A DNA stretch of 64,000 bases from Sphingomonas sp. OK281 (GTDB lineage: Bacteria; Pseudomonadota; Alphaproteobacteria; Sphingomonadales; Sphingomonadaceae), in NCBI RefSeq assembly GCF_900115295.1, contig NZ_FOVZ01000005.1, positions 1 through 64,000 of the forward strand. The letters are read 5' to 3'. Below are positions 8,239-16,279 of this stretch, piece after piece. The first letter of the stretch is position 1. Every line of letters starts with the position of its first letter. The notes beneath the pieces were generated by a model. It saw nothing but the letters and a program-made list of their open reading frames with translations, did no database searches and was not told where the DNA came from. The position numbers were made by a program, and so were the translations under genes.

Positions 8239-9900
8239 ATGCGGCTTGACGATCTCTATAAAATGACTGCGTTCATCTATCAGGACGCAAACCTGACGCG
8301 AAGCAAGGAGGCGACCTTCCTTCACTTTGTTGAGGTCTGCGGGATGCTGACACAGCTCGATCGCAAGAAAAAGCGGGTGAAGGTCGATCCGGCTTCGGCG
8401 ATCTGCAAGGCGCTCGGCTGGTACTTTCCCCTCCTGGCCAAGATGGGGGTAGGAAGCGTTGAGGAACTGCTGTTCCTGAAATACCCCGATGCGTGCCCGT
8501 ACTGCCGTCAGAAGCCGCACAATGATGGCCAGTGCAAGCTCGTGAAGGGGGCGGAAAAGACCGTGTCCCACGCCGAGGTGTTGGAGCTTGTGGAGCGCAA
8601 CAGGAGCCGGATGCCGGCATCGCTCGACGAATGGCGATTGATGTTTGCCTCCATCTATCCCCGTTCGCTCAATGCGCAGCCCGGATTCAGTTCAGTGGCA
8701 CTGTTCGAGGAACTCGGTGAGCTGGCGGAAGCGATCCGAGTGTTCGATCGCTATCCTCATTATTTCTACGGAGAGGCCGCGGACGTCTTCTCCTACATCA
8801 TGGGGGTCGCAAACGAGTATGTGCTGACTCTTGAGGACGAGGAGACGTTTGATCTCGATGCCGAGTTCCTGTCCCGCTATCCCGGCCTTTGTATCAACTG
8901 TGGTTCGCGAACCTGCATGTGCCCGTCAGTTCCGGCGGCCACCGTCGGGCGCATGGCAAAGGAAATGCGGATTGGTACGAATGACCGCCGCATAATCGAC
9001 TATGACGCCTTCTCGTCCGATGGCGAGGCCGTTGCCAAACGTGTCTTCGACGGAGCCGGGTTCGACGCGAGGATCGCCCGCAGGTTGCCATTTGATCGCG
9101 GCGACCTCAATGTCGCGCTGACCCAGCTGTCTTTTCGTCTGGCAAATGCGCTCGATGGTACCAACAGCGAGCTTGCTGGTCAGCTGCGTGGGCAGGCCAC
9201 GGGGATTGGACGGGCCGAACGCGGCACCGCGTCCCGCGAGGATGGTGCCATGCAGGTCATGGCACTGTTGCAGCAGGCCTGGGGCGCGCTCGACACCGGC
9301 GTGAAACAGCAAATCCGTAACGAGGGGGGAACTTCGGGCGATATTTCGCACCTGCTCGAGAAGCGAATCCTTGTCGTTACCGCAAATCCGGAACGGGAGT
9401 CGAAACCGGCCCTCAGGATTGACCGCGAGATCCGGGCTATCCGCGAGGCATTCAAGCAGTCGCCCGGAAGCGTCCACATTGAGCCGTTAATGGCAGCGAC
9501 TATTGATGATTTTCGTCGAGCATTGTCCAGCCAGCGTTTCGATATTGTCCACTTCGCAGGTCATGCCGACCTTGAGGGGATATCCTTGCTCGACGAGGTC
9601 GGGAACGAAGTTGTTATGACCTACCACTCACTCGGCGAGCTTATCGGGCGGCAGAAGACGATTCAGTGTGTCCTGCTGAATGCCTGCCACACGATGGAAG
9701 GCATTTCGGACCCGTTCGCACCAGTCATTGTCGGCATGATGGACGAGACTGACGACGACGAGGCGATCGCGTTTGCCACCGGCTTTTATGATGCGGTGGC
9801 GGCGGGCAGGTCGGCTGATGAGGCCTATGATGAAGGAATACTTAGTGTCCGGACGAAGGATCTTAATCCCCATCTCATTTCCCGCCTGCGCCGGAAGTAG
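8239..9900 (+). CDS. Zinc-knuckle, MazG-like pyrophosphohydrolase and CHAT protease fusion
   Basis: A 553-residue fusion. A first Cys/His cluster (C86, C89, H94, C99) is followed by an all-alpha NTP pyrophosphohydrolase (MazG-like) core with EELGE (157-161) and GEAADVFSYIMG (E179, D182), matching the ExxE/ExxD metal-binding pattern. A second Cys cluster follows (C218, C221, C226, C228). The C-terminus from about residue 376 is a caspase-like CHAT domain: HFAGHA with catalytic His442 and LLNAC with catalytic Cys483, then AFATGFYDAVAAGRSADEAY, a typical CHAT helix. MazG enzymes hydrolyse NTPs or dNTPs to monophosphates; CHAT domains are effector proteases in bacterial conflict systems. Neither activity has been shown here. 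Divergence from the kinase/ATPase operon suggests that operon senses or controls this protein. Confidence 0.8.
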   Translation: MRLDDLYKMTAFIYQDANLTRSKEATFLHFVEVCGMLTQLDRKKKRVKVDPASAICKALGWYFPLLAKMGVGSVEELLFLKYPDACPYCRQKPHNDGQCKLVKGAEKTVSHAEVLELVERNRSRMPASLDEWRLMFASIYPRSLNAQPGFSSVALFEELGELAEAIRVFDRYPHYFYGEAADVFSYIMGVANEYVLTLEDEETFDLDAEFLSRYPGLCINCGSRTCMCPSVPAATVGRMAKEMRIGTNDRRIIDYDAFSSDGEAVAKRVFDGAGFDARIARRLPFDRGDLNVALTQLSFRLANALDGTNSELAGQLRGQATGIGRAERGTASREDGAMQVMALLQQAWGALDTGVKQQIRNEGGTSGDISHLLEKRILVVTANPERESKPALRIDREIRAIREAFKQSPGSVHIEPLMAATIDDFRRALSSQRFDIVHFAGHADLEGISLLDEVGNEVVMTYHSLGELIGRQKTIQCVLLNACHTMEGISDPFAPVIVGMMDETDDDEAIAFATGFYDAVAAGRSADEAYDEGILSVRTKDLNPHLISRLRRK

Positions 9901-9916
9901 CAAGACGCGTCGCGAG

Positions 9917-9950
9917 AAGGTTTTTGCTGCCTGAAGGCAGCAGAAACCTT
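9917..9950 (+). terminator. Hairpin after the MazG-CHAT gene
   Basis: A 15-bp stem (9917-9931 with 9936-9950, one G-U pair) with a TGAA tetraloop starts 17 bp after the stop codon. No T tract follows, so it may be a Rho-independent terminator acting weakly, or an RNA-stabilising 3' structure. Confidence 0.6.
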
Positions 9951-10637
9951 AAGCCACGGGCCGCACAGCGGGCTGCTACTGATCGTTCGCTACGCGCCCG
10001 GGCCGTAGGACCCGGTCACCGCTCGTCGCGATCGATACACCAGACCCGAAGGATGGCTGGCCGAACCCGGAACCGGCTTTTACTGCGTGGAGGTGCAACC
10101 GTCCGCATCACGATACAGCCATGTCGGCTGTGGCCAACGTGGAATCTGCAAGCCACCATTCCGCAATTGCCCCGACTTCCTTCCTCTTCGACTCCGTTCG
10201 GGCATATGCTGGATGTCGGCTTCTAACGAGAGCGCCGCCGTTCGACCTGTTACTCGGAAAGATAGGCAGAAATGTCCGAATCCTAGCCGGCTCGTGCGGC
10301 CGATAACGTCGCTCACTTGAGATGAACCAATGAACGAGATTGGGGAGGTGAAAGCAGGCCGCGATCGGCCGAGATTTGGTCGAGGCGCCACCACGCATAG
10401 CGTACATGATGACGGAAAGGCCACCTCGCAGGCGTTCGTGCTTATTTTGGGCATTGGTTGCTGAAGCTAATCCCGCAAACTACCGTTTGCTCTGACGCTC
10501 GTTCATGCGAGGCAGTGACGATTGTCACTTGTTCAGGTTTGAGCGTAATACGCACGGCCGGCTAAGGCACTCAAACGCAGGCGATGAAGTTGGAGGATAA
10601 ATTTGACCGAAGCTAGTGCTCGGCGCTCAGCGCCCGG
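9951..10637. other. Intergenic stretch before the Septu-like pair
   Basis: About 690 bp without a convincing gene on either strand; the short open frames do not resemble proteins. Two details stand out. AGTGAC/GTCACT form a 6-bp inverted repeat at 10514-10529. GGAGG at 10592-10596 precedes a 12-residue TTG-initiated frame (10603-10641) whose stop overlaps the start of the downstream ATPase, so it could be a translationally coupled leader. Confidence 0.4.
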
Positions 10638-11840
10638 ATGATGTTCCTCGTCAAGCCTGAGATGCTTCTGCCGGAAGGCGAATCCGTTTCGATACTCGTC
10701 GGTCCGAACGGCTCCGGAAAAAGCTCGTATCTTCGCGACATAGCGACAATGCACCGTTACGATCGGAGCGTTACGGTAGTCTGCAACACGCCGCACGACC
10801 GCTTTGAAGGAGTGAAGCGGGTTAAGCGGATGTCCCTCGGTCGGCTGAACGGTTCACCGAAAGCGGTTGTCAAGGACGCGATCGCCCAGTCGCTAGACGC
10901 CGACAACTCGCAGTTCCACTTCATCAGCGCCATCCTGGAGCAGTGCGGGTACACACCTCGCTTCGGCTTCCGTCTTAAGCCCGCGAAGCGGTACGGGAGG
11001 CCGGTGGACGAGGTGCTTCTCGACGCAAGCTTCGGATCTCCCAATCGCGGGCTTCGCCGAGCCGATCCCGACGACATGGAGAAGGCCGTCCACTTCCTGA
11101 CGCGGTTCGATCCTTCAGAGACGCTTTGGATCGACACGACTGGCTCGCTTTACGAGTTTAGCCGGGCGCGGGAGTTCGCCGCGGTTCTTCGTTGCGAGCG
11201 CGCGCTTCGCTCGGAAAGAATGCTCACCGGGATCGAGGTCTACCTAGAGCGGTATGACGATGGCGAGCAGATCGAACTCCAGCACGCGAGCTCTGGGCAG
11301 CTCTCGCTCATCTCGACGCTCCTCTTCATCATCGCGTCCGCGGGCAAAAATCCGGTGATCGTCATTGATGAGCCCGAGAACAGTCTGCATCCAAGTTGGC
11401 AGCGCGACTATGTCGGAAAGCTGATGGATGCGCTAACCTACCGCAACGCCACGGTCTTAATCGCAACACATGCGCCCATGGTCGTCACCGGCGCGCTGGC
11501 AAGCAATCAGAAGCTGGTCAACGTCTATGAGGTCCTGAAGGGTCTGCCGAGACTGTTGGACATCGATCCGGAGGGTAGCCCAGCAAGCGGGATCGAGGAG
11601 GTGCTTTGGCGCGCCTTCGACATCGTGACGCCGGCCAACCACTTCGTCAGCGAAAGTATCGTCGCCGCGATGACGGAATTCGAGGAGGGCAGAAGTTCGA
11701 AATCGGACTTTCTGGCGCTCGTCGACGACCTGGATGCGCAGAGCTTCGACGATCGCCAGAAGCGGTTCTTCGGCGCCGTGAGGGATCTCGCTGATAAGGT
11801 CGAGGCAGCTCACGACGAAGCGGACGCGAGCGATGCCTGA
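10638..11840 (+). CDS. ptuA: Septu-like PtuA ATPase
   Basis: A 400-residue ABC/OLD-type ATPase. Walker A GPNGSGKSS is at 22-30, an ABC signature-like ASSGQLSLIS at 217-226, Walker B VIVIDEPENSLHP at 240-252, and the switch His in IATHAP at 275-280. The next gene overlaps by 8 bp and encodes an HNH nuclease; this ATPase plus HNH pair is the layout of Septu anti-phage systems (PtuA/PtuB) and of retron-associated PtuAB. The start at 10638 is forced by an upstream in-frame stop at 10614. It lacks its own Shine-Dalgarno and may rely on the coupled leader frame. The Septu call rests on architecture and motifs, not alignment. Confidence 0.65.
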   Translation: MMFLVKPEMLLPEGESVSILVGPNGSGKSSYLRDIATMHRYDRSVTVVCNTPHDRFEGVKRVKRMSLGRLNGSPKAVVKDAIAQSLDADNSQFHFISAILEQCGYTPRFGFRLKPAKRYGRPVDEVLLDASFGSPNRGLRRADPDDMEKAVHFLTRFDPSETLWIDTTGSLYEFSRAREFAAVLRCERALRSERMLTGIEVYLERYDDGEQIELQHASSGQLSLISTLLFIIASAGKNPVIVIDEPENSLHPSWQRDYVGKLMDALTYRNATVLIATHAPMVVTGALASNQKLVNVYEVLKGLPRLLDIDPEGSPASGIEEVLWRAFDIVTPANHFVSESIVAAMTEFEEGRSSKSDFLALVDDLDAQSFDDRQKRFFGAVRDLADKVEAAHDEADASDA

Positions 11841-12489
11841 TCCTTACGAGCCCGGGCTCAACACCTTCGAGTTCACGCAACAGGAGCAGGCTGTCATCGA
11901 GCAAGCCATGGCAACGGCCAAGCCTTGGGATTGGAAGCCCAAGGGCGAGCTGGGCGAGGCGTTCAAGGCGATAAAGAACAGGATTCGTGAGTTCCACTTG
12001 GTTCGTCATAATCACCGGTGCTGCTACTGCCGGCGGGATCTGAAGGGCGGCGGTCACTTCATGATCGATCGGGAGCACGTGCTGCCGAAGTCGATCGAGG
12101 CGTTCAAGCTGCTCGCCTTCACAAAGTGGAACCTCGGCGCGTCGTGCAAGCGGTGCAATATGGAGTACAAGGGTAGTAAGATCGATTTTGTCGTGACAAC
12201 AGACGACGCGGACGTGCTACAGGACGGTGCCAACTACCGTTTCATTCATCCTAACTTCGATCGCTACAAGGATCACATCTCCCGGGTGGCATCGGAGGAT
12301 GACGACATCGTCGTTGTGCGGTTCACGAAGAAGGAAGGCAGCGAGAAGGGCGCCTTCACCTACGACTACTTCAATCTCGCCGGGCTCGAACGGGAAATCC
12401 TTGACGAGGCGCAGGGCGCACCGATCGTCAAGGAACCGAGCGAAGCCGGCTACAAGGTCAGGCAGCTCGCCGACAGCCTTAGCCAGTAA
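11833..12489 (+). CDS. ptuB: Septu-like PtuB HNH endonuclease
   Basis: A 218-residue HNH nuclease. The zinc-binding and catalytic pattern is clear: CCYC (63-66), DREHVLPKS (79-87, catalytic His82), WNLGASCKRCN (99-109) and the downstream K in YKGSK. The order CxxC-EH-NL-CxxCN is that of the PtuB/TIGR02646 type. It overlaps the ATPase gene by 8 bp, so the two are translationally coupled and probably form one complex in which ATP binding restrains or triggers DNA cleavage, as known for Septu. Confidence 0.68.
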   Translation: MPDPYEPGLNTFEFTQQEQAVIEQAMATAKPWDWKPKGELGEAFKAIKNRIREFHLVRHNHRCCYCRRDLKGGGHFMIDREHVLPKSIEAFKLLAFTKWNLGASCKRCNMEYKGSKIDFVVTTDDADVLQDGANYRFIHPNFDRYKDHISRVASEDDDIVVVRFTKKEGSEKGAFTYDYFNLAGLEREILDEAQGAPIVKEPSEAGYKVRQLADSLSQ

Positions 12490-13002
12490 CATTGTGTTGA
12501 TGGCTGCCGAACATGAATGAGCGGCCGGTTTAAGGAAGTCGTGAAGGCAGCCCGAACGTCGCATTCTGGGTCGTCGCTGGTGCGGCGGGTGTCGACCAAC
12601 AAAAGCCGTTCGTGAAGCGAGTTGCGAATGGCAGCTTCGGACGGAACCCGTCATTCGACGAGGCCAAAACGATCGGCGGTCGCCTGTCCTTGCAACCGAG
12701 CGCGTCCGGTAACCGGTCTTGAACACCATCGTTCCTGAGGTCACTCGGCACCAGCATCAAGCCGACTGGCGAGGGGCCATTGCCAACGGGCAGCTCTCGG
12801 GCACCTCTGTGCGGATAGCTGACGTACATGAGCCTTTCCTGCACGTTGTTTTTCGAACCGGTTGATGAACGTTGGCCCGCAGCAAGGACCGGCTCTGGCC
12901 GGCCCGTATGCCGATGTTCGGAAAACGGCCGTTTTCTGTACAGCCGCCTGCTGCTTGGTTTATCGTCGAATGGGGGATTCCCTGAGCCGCTCCGCCCTTG
13001 CC
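12490..13002. other. Intergenic stretch after the Septu-like pair
   Basis: About 510 bp in which no protein-like frame was recognised on either strand. It holds one copy (12916-12943) of a 28-bp repeat family described separately, and the promoter area of the downstream SnoaL/MarR unit. Confidence 0.4.
12916..12943 (+). repeat. 28-bp interspersed repeat, copy 1
   Basis: Begins with GTTC, contains AAACGGCCGTTTTCTG and ends in ACAG. It matches the copy at 24039-24066 at 23 of 28 positions by eye. The centre AAACG-GCC-CGTTT-like dyad resembles a TetR-type operator. Confidence 0.45.
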
Positions 13003-13021
13003 TATACAGTATTACTGTATA
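13003..13021. promoter_or_regulatory. Palindromic operator of the SnoaL/MarR unit
   Basis: TATACAGT (13003-13010), spacer ATT, ACTGTATA (13014-13021): a perfect 8-bp inverted repeat 27 bp before the start codon of the SnoaL-like gene and overlapping its likely promoter. The size and AT-rich ends fit a MarR-family dimer site, and a MarR gene is the second gene of the unit. Confidence 0.7.
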
Positions 13022-13048
13022 TGTTGAGTTCCGGAATACGGAGGCATT

Positions 13049-13456
13049 ATGTCGGCACCGGATATGAAAGCGGTGGTTCAACGCTTTAACGAGCAGGTCA
13101 TCGCTGGCGGCGATCGAGCCGCCTTTGATACGTTAATGGCGCCGGGCTTCGTGAACCGTTCGGCGCCGCCTGGCGCTCCCACCGGTCCCGAAGCCATGTG
13201 GAACACCTTCGAGAACGTTCTGCGCCCGGCGCTGGCCGGGCTGACAGTCACGATCCACGATCAGGTCGGCGAGGGCGAAAAGGTGACTACGCGCAAAACC
13301 ATCTCGGGAACCCATGTCGGTGCGCTTCTCGGCGTCGCAGCGACGGGCAAGCCGGTCAGCATCGAGGTGATCGATATCGTACGGGTGGAAGATGGCCGCT
13401 ACGCGGAACACTGGGGTATCAACAACCTTGCAACGGTCCTGGCCGGCTTGAAGTAG
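13049..13456 (+). CDS. SnoaL-like / NTF2-fold protein
   Basis: A 135-residue protein of the SnoaL-like polyketide-cyclase/ester-cyclase family. It starts VVQRFNEQVIAGGDRAAFDTLM, continues through a loop with FVNRSAPPG and ends with a strand containing GRYAEHWGINN, the usual NTF2-fold layout. GGAGG lies 5 nt before the ATG. These proteins bind or isomerise small hydrophobic compounds; the substrate cannot be told. It forms an operon with the following MarR gene behind a palindromic operator. Confidence 0.8.
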   Translation: MSAPDMKAVVQRFNEQVIAGGDRAAFDTLMAPGFVNRSAPPGAPTGPEAMWNTFENVLRPALAGLTVTIHDQVGEGEKVTTRKTISGTHVGALLGVAATGKPVSIEVIDIVRVEDGRYAEHWGINNLATVLAGLK

Positions 13457-13481
13457 GCTTGAGCTTGGCGGGAGAGCACTC

Positions 13482-13910
13482 GTGACGGCCGAAGCAGCAA
13501 GCCTATTGGCGCGCGATCTCCGACGCAGCATCGGTTCCTTTGTGCGGGCAATCCGGCAAGATGCGGGTACGACGAGGTCCGCGCAGTCGGAAGCGCTTGA
13601 CCTCCTTGATCGCTTGGGCTCGATGAACGTTGCAACGTTGGCCGAGAAGCGCGGCGTCACGCACCAGACGATGCGCTTGGTCGTGGCACAACTGGATGTA
13701 GCCGCTCTGGTGCGGCAGGATGCCGACCCTGCCGATCGCCGTAGCCGCTTGGTGTCGATCTCTCCCGCCGGGCTAGATGCACTCGCGAGTGAACGGGATA
13801 AGCGTGCATCCCGGATCGAAGATGCGATCCGGACGGAGTTGTCGTCTACTGAGCAGAGCCTCCTCCGGGCCGCAATTCCGCTGATTGATCGGCTGGCTCT
13901 TGCTGCCTGA
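13482..13910 (+). CDS. MarR-family transcriptional regulator
   Basis: A 142-residue winged-helix regulator. The recognition region VATLAEKRGVTHQTMRLVVAQL is followed by the wing with DPADRRSRLVSISPAG, the MarR signature. Translation starts at a GTG with GGGAGAG upstream, 25 bp after the SnoaL-like gene. It most likely represses its own unit through the palindrome at 13003-13021 and responds to a phenolic or lipophilic ligand, as is usual for the family. Confidence 0.85.
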   Translation: MTAEAASLLARDLRRSIGSFVRAIRQDAGTTRSAQSEALDLLDRLGSMNVATLAEKRGVTHQTMRLVVAQLDVAALVRQDADPADRRSRLVSISPAGLDALASERDKRASRIEDAIRTELSSTEQSLLRAAIPLIDRLALAA

Positions 13911-13966
13911 TCATTCACGGGCAGTTTCTGGCGATGCTGCGACGGCTATGCCACCAGCGCTGAACC

Positions 13967-13994
13967 GTTCAACAAACGGTCGTTTCACGCACAG
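13967..13994 (+). repeat. 28-bp interspersed repeat, copy 2
   Basis: Starts GTTCAACAAACGG and ends ACAG, in the gap between the MarR gene and the next unit. It shares its first 13 bases exactly with the copies at 24039 and 24131. Confidence 0.5.
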
Positions 13995-14014
13995 CCCGGC
14001 AATAGAGGACGAAA

Positions 14015-14128
14015 ATGGACGCCAGCATGGAAGCCCGCCTTCACCCTAACGTGCAAGCGCGCGAGATTGAAGGCATTTCCAGCGAGACGATTCTAGGGCC
14101 TGAGAGACGCAAGAAAGGCAATGCATGA
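14015..14128 (+). CDS. Short 37-residue open frame coupled to the epoxide hydrolase gene
   Basis: A 37-codon frame starting MDASMEARLHPN and ending KKGNA. It has a GAGGA Shine-Dalgarno and its stop overlaps the next start as ATGA at 14125-14128. The spacing and coupling make translation likely. No family is recognised; it could be a leader that sets the translation of the hydrolase, or the tail of a lost gene. Confidence 0.4.
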   Translation: MDASMEARLHPNVQAREIEGISSETILGPERRKKGNA

Positions 14129-15240
14129 TTGAGCAGTTCGAGTTATCTTTTGATCGTCACGCGGCACAAGACCTTCATCGACGTCTCGACGCTGTACGGT
14201 GGAATGACGCCGTAACAGAAGATTGGAGCCAAGGAACTCAAAGCAGCTTTCTCACAGGGCTGGTCGATTATTGGCGAAACGACTATATTTGGCAGGAACG
14301 CTGTAATTCGCTCGGCCGGCTTCCCCATCGTCGCGCAATGATTGATGGGTATGGCATACACTTCCTGCATTTCCGCAGCGAGAGCCACACGCCCATGCCG
14401 ATGCTCCTGATGAACGGCTGGCCCTCGAGCTTTGTCGAATATCAGCGTCTTGTCCCCCTGCTCCTCAGCGGTAGCCCCTCGTTCGACATCGTAATCCCAA
14501 CTCACCCCGGCTTCGGCTACTCGGACAAGCCTGTCCGGCCCTATCAGATTGAACCTGCCGACCTCTATCCAAAGCTGATGACCGCGCTTGGGTATGACCG
14601 CTTTATCGCGGCGGGTACGGATATCGGATCCGGCGTGGCAACGCGGATCGCGCTCTCCTATCCTGATCGCGTCCTTGCTTTGCACGTGTCTGCGGTCGCG
14701 CCAAAGCCCCATCGGGCAAGTGATAGACCGGCAACTGACGCCGAGGCGACGTATGTCCGTCGCGCTGCGGCCTGGGGCAAGGACGAGGGCGGCTATCAGG
14801 CGATCCAAAGCTCGAAGCCGCAGACGCTCGCGTTCGGCCTTGCAGACTCTCCGATAGGCATGGCGAGCTGGATTGTAGAGAAATTCCACGGCTGGACCGA
14901 CTGTGGCGGAGATCTGCTCTCCGTGTGGCCTATGGAGACGCTCATCGACAACTTGATGATTTATTGGATGACCAACACCATCGGATCGTCAATCCGATAC
15001 TATTATGAGGGATCGCGGCTTCGTCCTCCGCTTTTAGCCGATGACTATGTACGCGTACCGACGTCGGTGACGATGTGGCCGTACGATCTCGCTCTTGCAC
15101 CGCGCGAACTTGCCGAGCGGCTTTACAACGTGCAGCGCTACACCGTCATGTGCAAGGGAGGGCATTTTCCGGCTTGGGAAGCTCCCGATCTATACGCGAA
15201 CGATCTACGACAAACGGCCAGTAGCGTCGCCGTACGGTGA
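14125..15240 (+). CDS. Epoxide hydrolase-family alpha/beta hydrolase
   Basis: A 371-residue hydrolase of the microsomal-type epoxide hydrolase family. The N-terminal EHN-like segment is followed by NGWPSSFVEY (oxyanion region, with Asn where HGWP is usual), the nucleophile elbow GTDIGSG with Asp, and a C-terminal KGGHFPAWEAPD carrying the catalytic His. It would open epoxides by trans-hydration in the cytoplasm. The gene overlaps the 37-codon frame and is convergent with the FAH-family gene. Confidence 0.82.
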   Translation: MIEQFELSFDRHAAQDLHRRLDAVRWNDAVTEDWSQGTQSSFLTGLVDYWRNDYIWQERCNSLGRLPHRRAMIDGYGIHFLHFRSESHTPMPMLLMNGWPSSFVEYQRLVPLLLSGSPSFDIVIPTHPGFGYSDKPVRPYQIEPADLYPKLMTALGYDRFIAAGTDIGSGVATRIALSYPDRVLALHVSAVAPKPHRASDRPATDAEATYVRRAAAWGKDEGGYQAIQSSKPQTLAFGLADSPIGMASWIVEKFHGWTDCGGDLLSVWPMETLIDNLMIYWMTNTIGSSIRYYYEGSRLRPPLLADDYVRVPTSVTMWPYDLALAPRELAERLYNVQRYTVMCKGGHFPAWEAPDLYANDLRQTASSVAVR

Positions 15241-15259
15241 CTGCGATCAAATCATCGCG

Positions 15260-16162
15260 TCAATTACTTATCACGTTTTGAATATAGCCCACTCCGTCGA
15301 TCTCGAGCCGGATAGTGTCGCCACGCTGCAACCAGTGCCCATTCTCTAATCCAGACCCGTTGGGCCAAGTTCCAGTTGCGTAGAATTCGCCAGGATAAAG
15401 TGTTTCCGATTGCGAGATATGGGCGATGGCCTGTCCGAGAGTGAATTGCATTCCGTCCGAGGAGCATTGCGCCACGACTTGTTCATTGATGATGACGCGG
15501 CCTTCCAACCGGTCTATATTTTGGAGGATTTCATCGGCGGATACCACGATGGATGATACTGCGCTGCAAAAGCTTTTAGATTTCTGCGGACCGAAGCCGC
15601 TTTGCATCTCTGGACGCTGCACGTCGCGAGCAGTGAAATCGTTGAAGACTACAAAGCCACCGATGGCTGCCAGCCCCGCCTCCGGAGTTGCGTCGCGCAG
15701 AGGTCGTTTGAGAAAGAAGCCTAGCTCTAGCTCGTAGTCCAATGCATCTGTGTAAGTGGGCCACACGATCGACGCACCGTTGCCGACGAAGGCCAGATGA
15801 TTACCCATGTAGTAGATTGGCTCTTTGAACCACAACGGTGGAGGACGAAGCGGCGGGAAGGTCTTTCCGGTCGCAGCCTCGAAATATCGTGCGATCCGGG
15901 CGACACCGGGCCGATATCGCTTTATATAACCACGACCGGCTTGAACGAAGTGCCGTTCGAACAACATGAAGTCGCGATATGATTTAGGCTGAAGCGCGAG
16001 AGGCTCACCTTCCCAAGCCGGTGTGTCAGGCGAGTTGTTCTCCAGCATTTCTATTAACTCGGATTCCTCGATCCGGTGGCTCTCTTCAACAGGCACCCAT
16101 GCGCCGTGTACTTCGACACAGAGAGCTCTCGGCTGCCTGGTGTTAGCCCATTTCAGCTTCAT
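15260..16162 (-). CDS. Fumarylacetoacetate hydrolase (FAH) family protein
   Basis: A 300-residue FAH-fold protein. The fold signature with DYELELGFFL (metal-binding Glu pair), FVVFNDFTARDVQR and the KSFCSAV stretch are typical of FAH-family hydrolases or decarboxylases of 2-oxo acids. The C-terminus GLENGHWLQRGDTIRLEIDGVG is the usual GSG-type end. It would cleave a carbon-carbon bond in a ring-fission or related intermediate. The precise substrate is unknown. Confidence 0.82.
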   Translation of the reverse strand: MKLKWANTRQPRALCVEVHGAWVPVEESHRIEESELIEMLENNSPDTPAWEGEPLALQPKSYRDFMLFERHFVQAGRGYIKRYRPGVARIARYFEAATGKTFPPLRPPPLWFKEPIYYMGNHLAFVGNGASIVWPTYTDALDYELELGFFLKRPLRDATPEAGLAAIGGFVVFNDFTARDVQRPEMQSGFGPQKSKSFCSAVSSIVVSADEILQNIDRLEGRVIINEQVVAQCSSDGMQFTLGQAIAHISQSETLYPGEFYATGTWPNGSGLENGHWLQRGDTIRLEIDGVGYIQNVISN

Positions 16163-16279
16163 ATCTTTCGCGCTCCACCCATAGCGACCGAAGAAGGTAC
16201 CCCTGAAAAAGTTTGTAGCGAAAGGGGCGCAATGACTGCGACGTGTGCCCGACGATATCTCAGTAGTCGCGCACTCGAA

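Noticed and set aside
9951..10637. Small open frames in both directions before the Septu-like pair
   Set aside because: None has a ribosome-binding site with protein-like composition except the 12-codon leader, which is noted under the intergenic entry.
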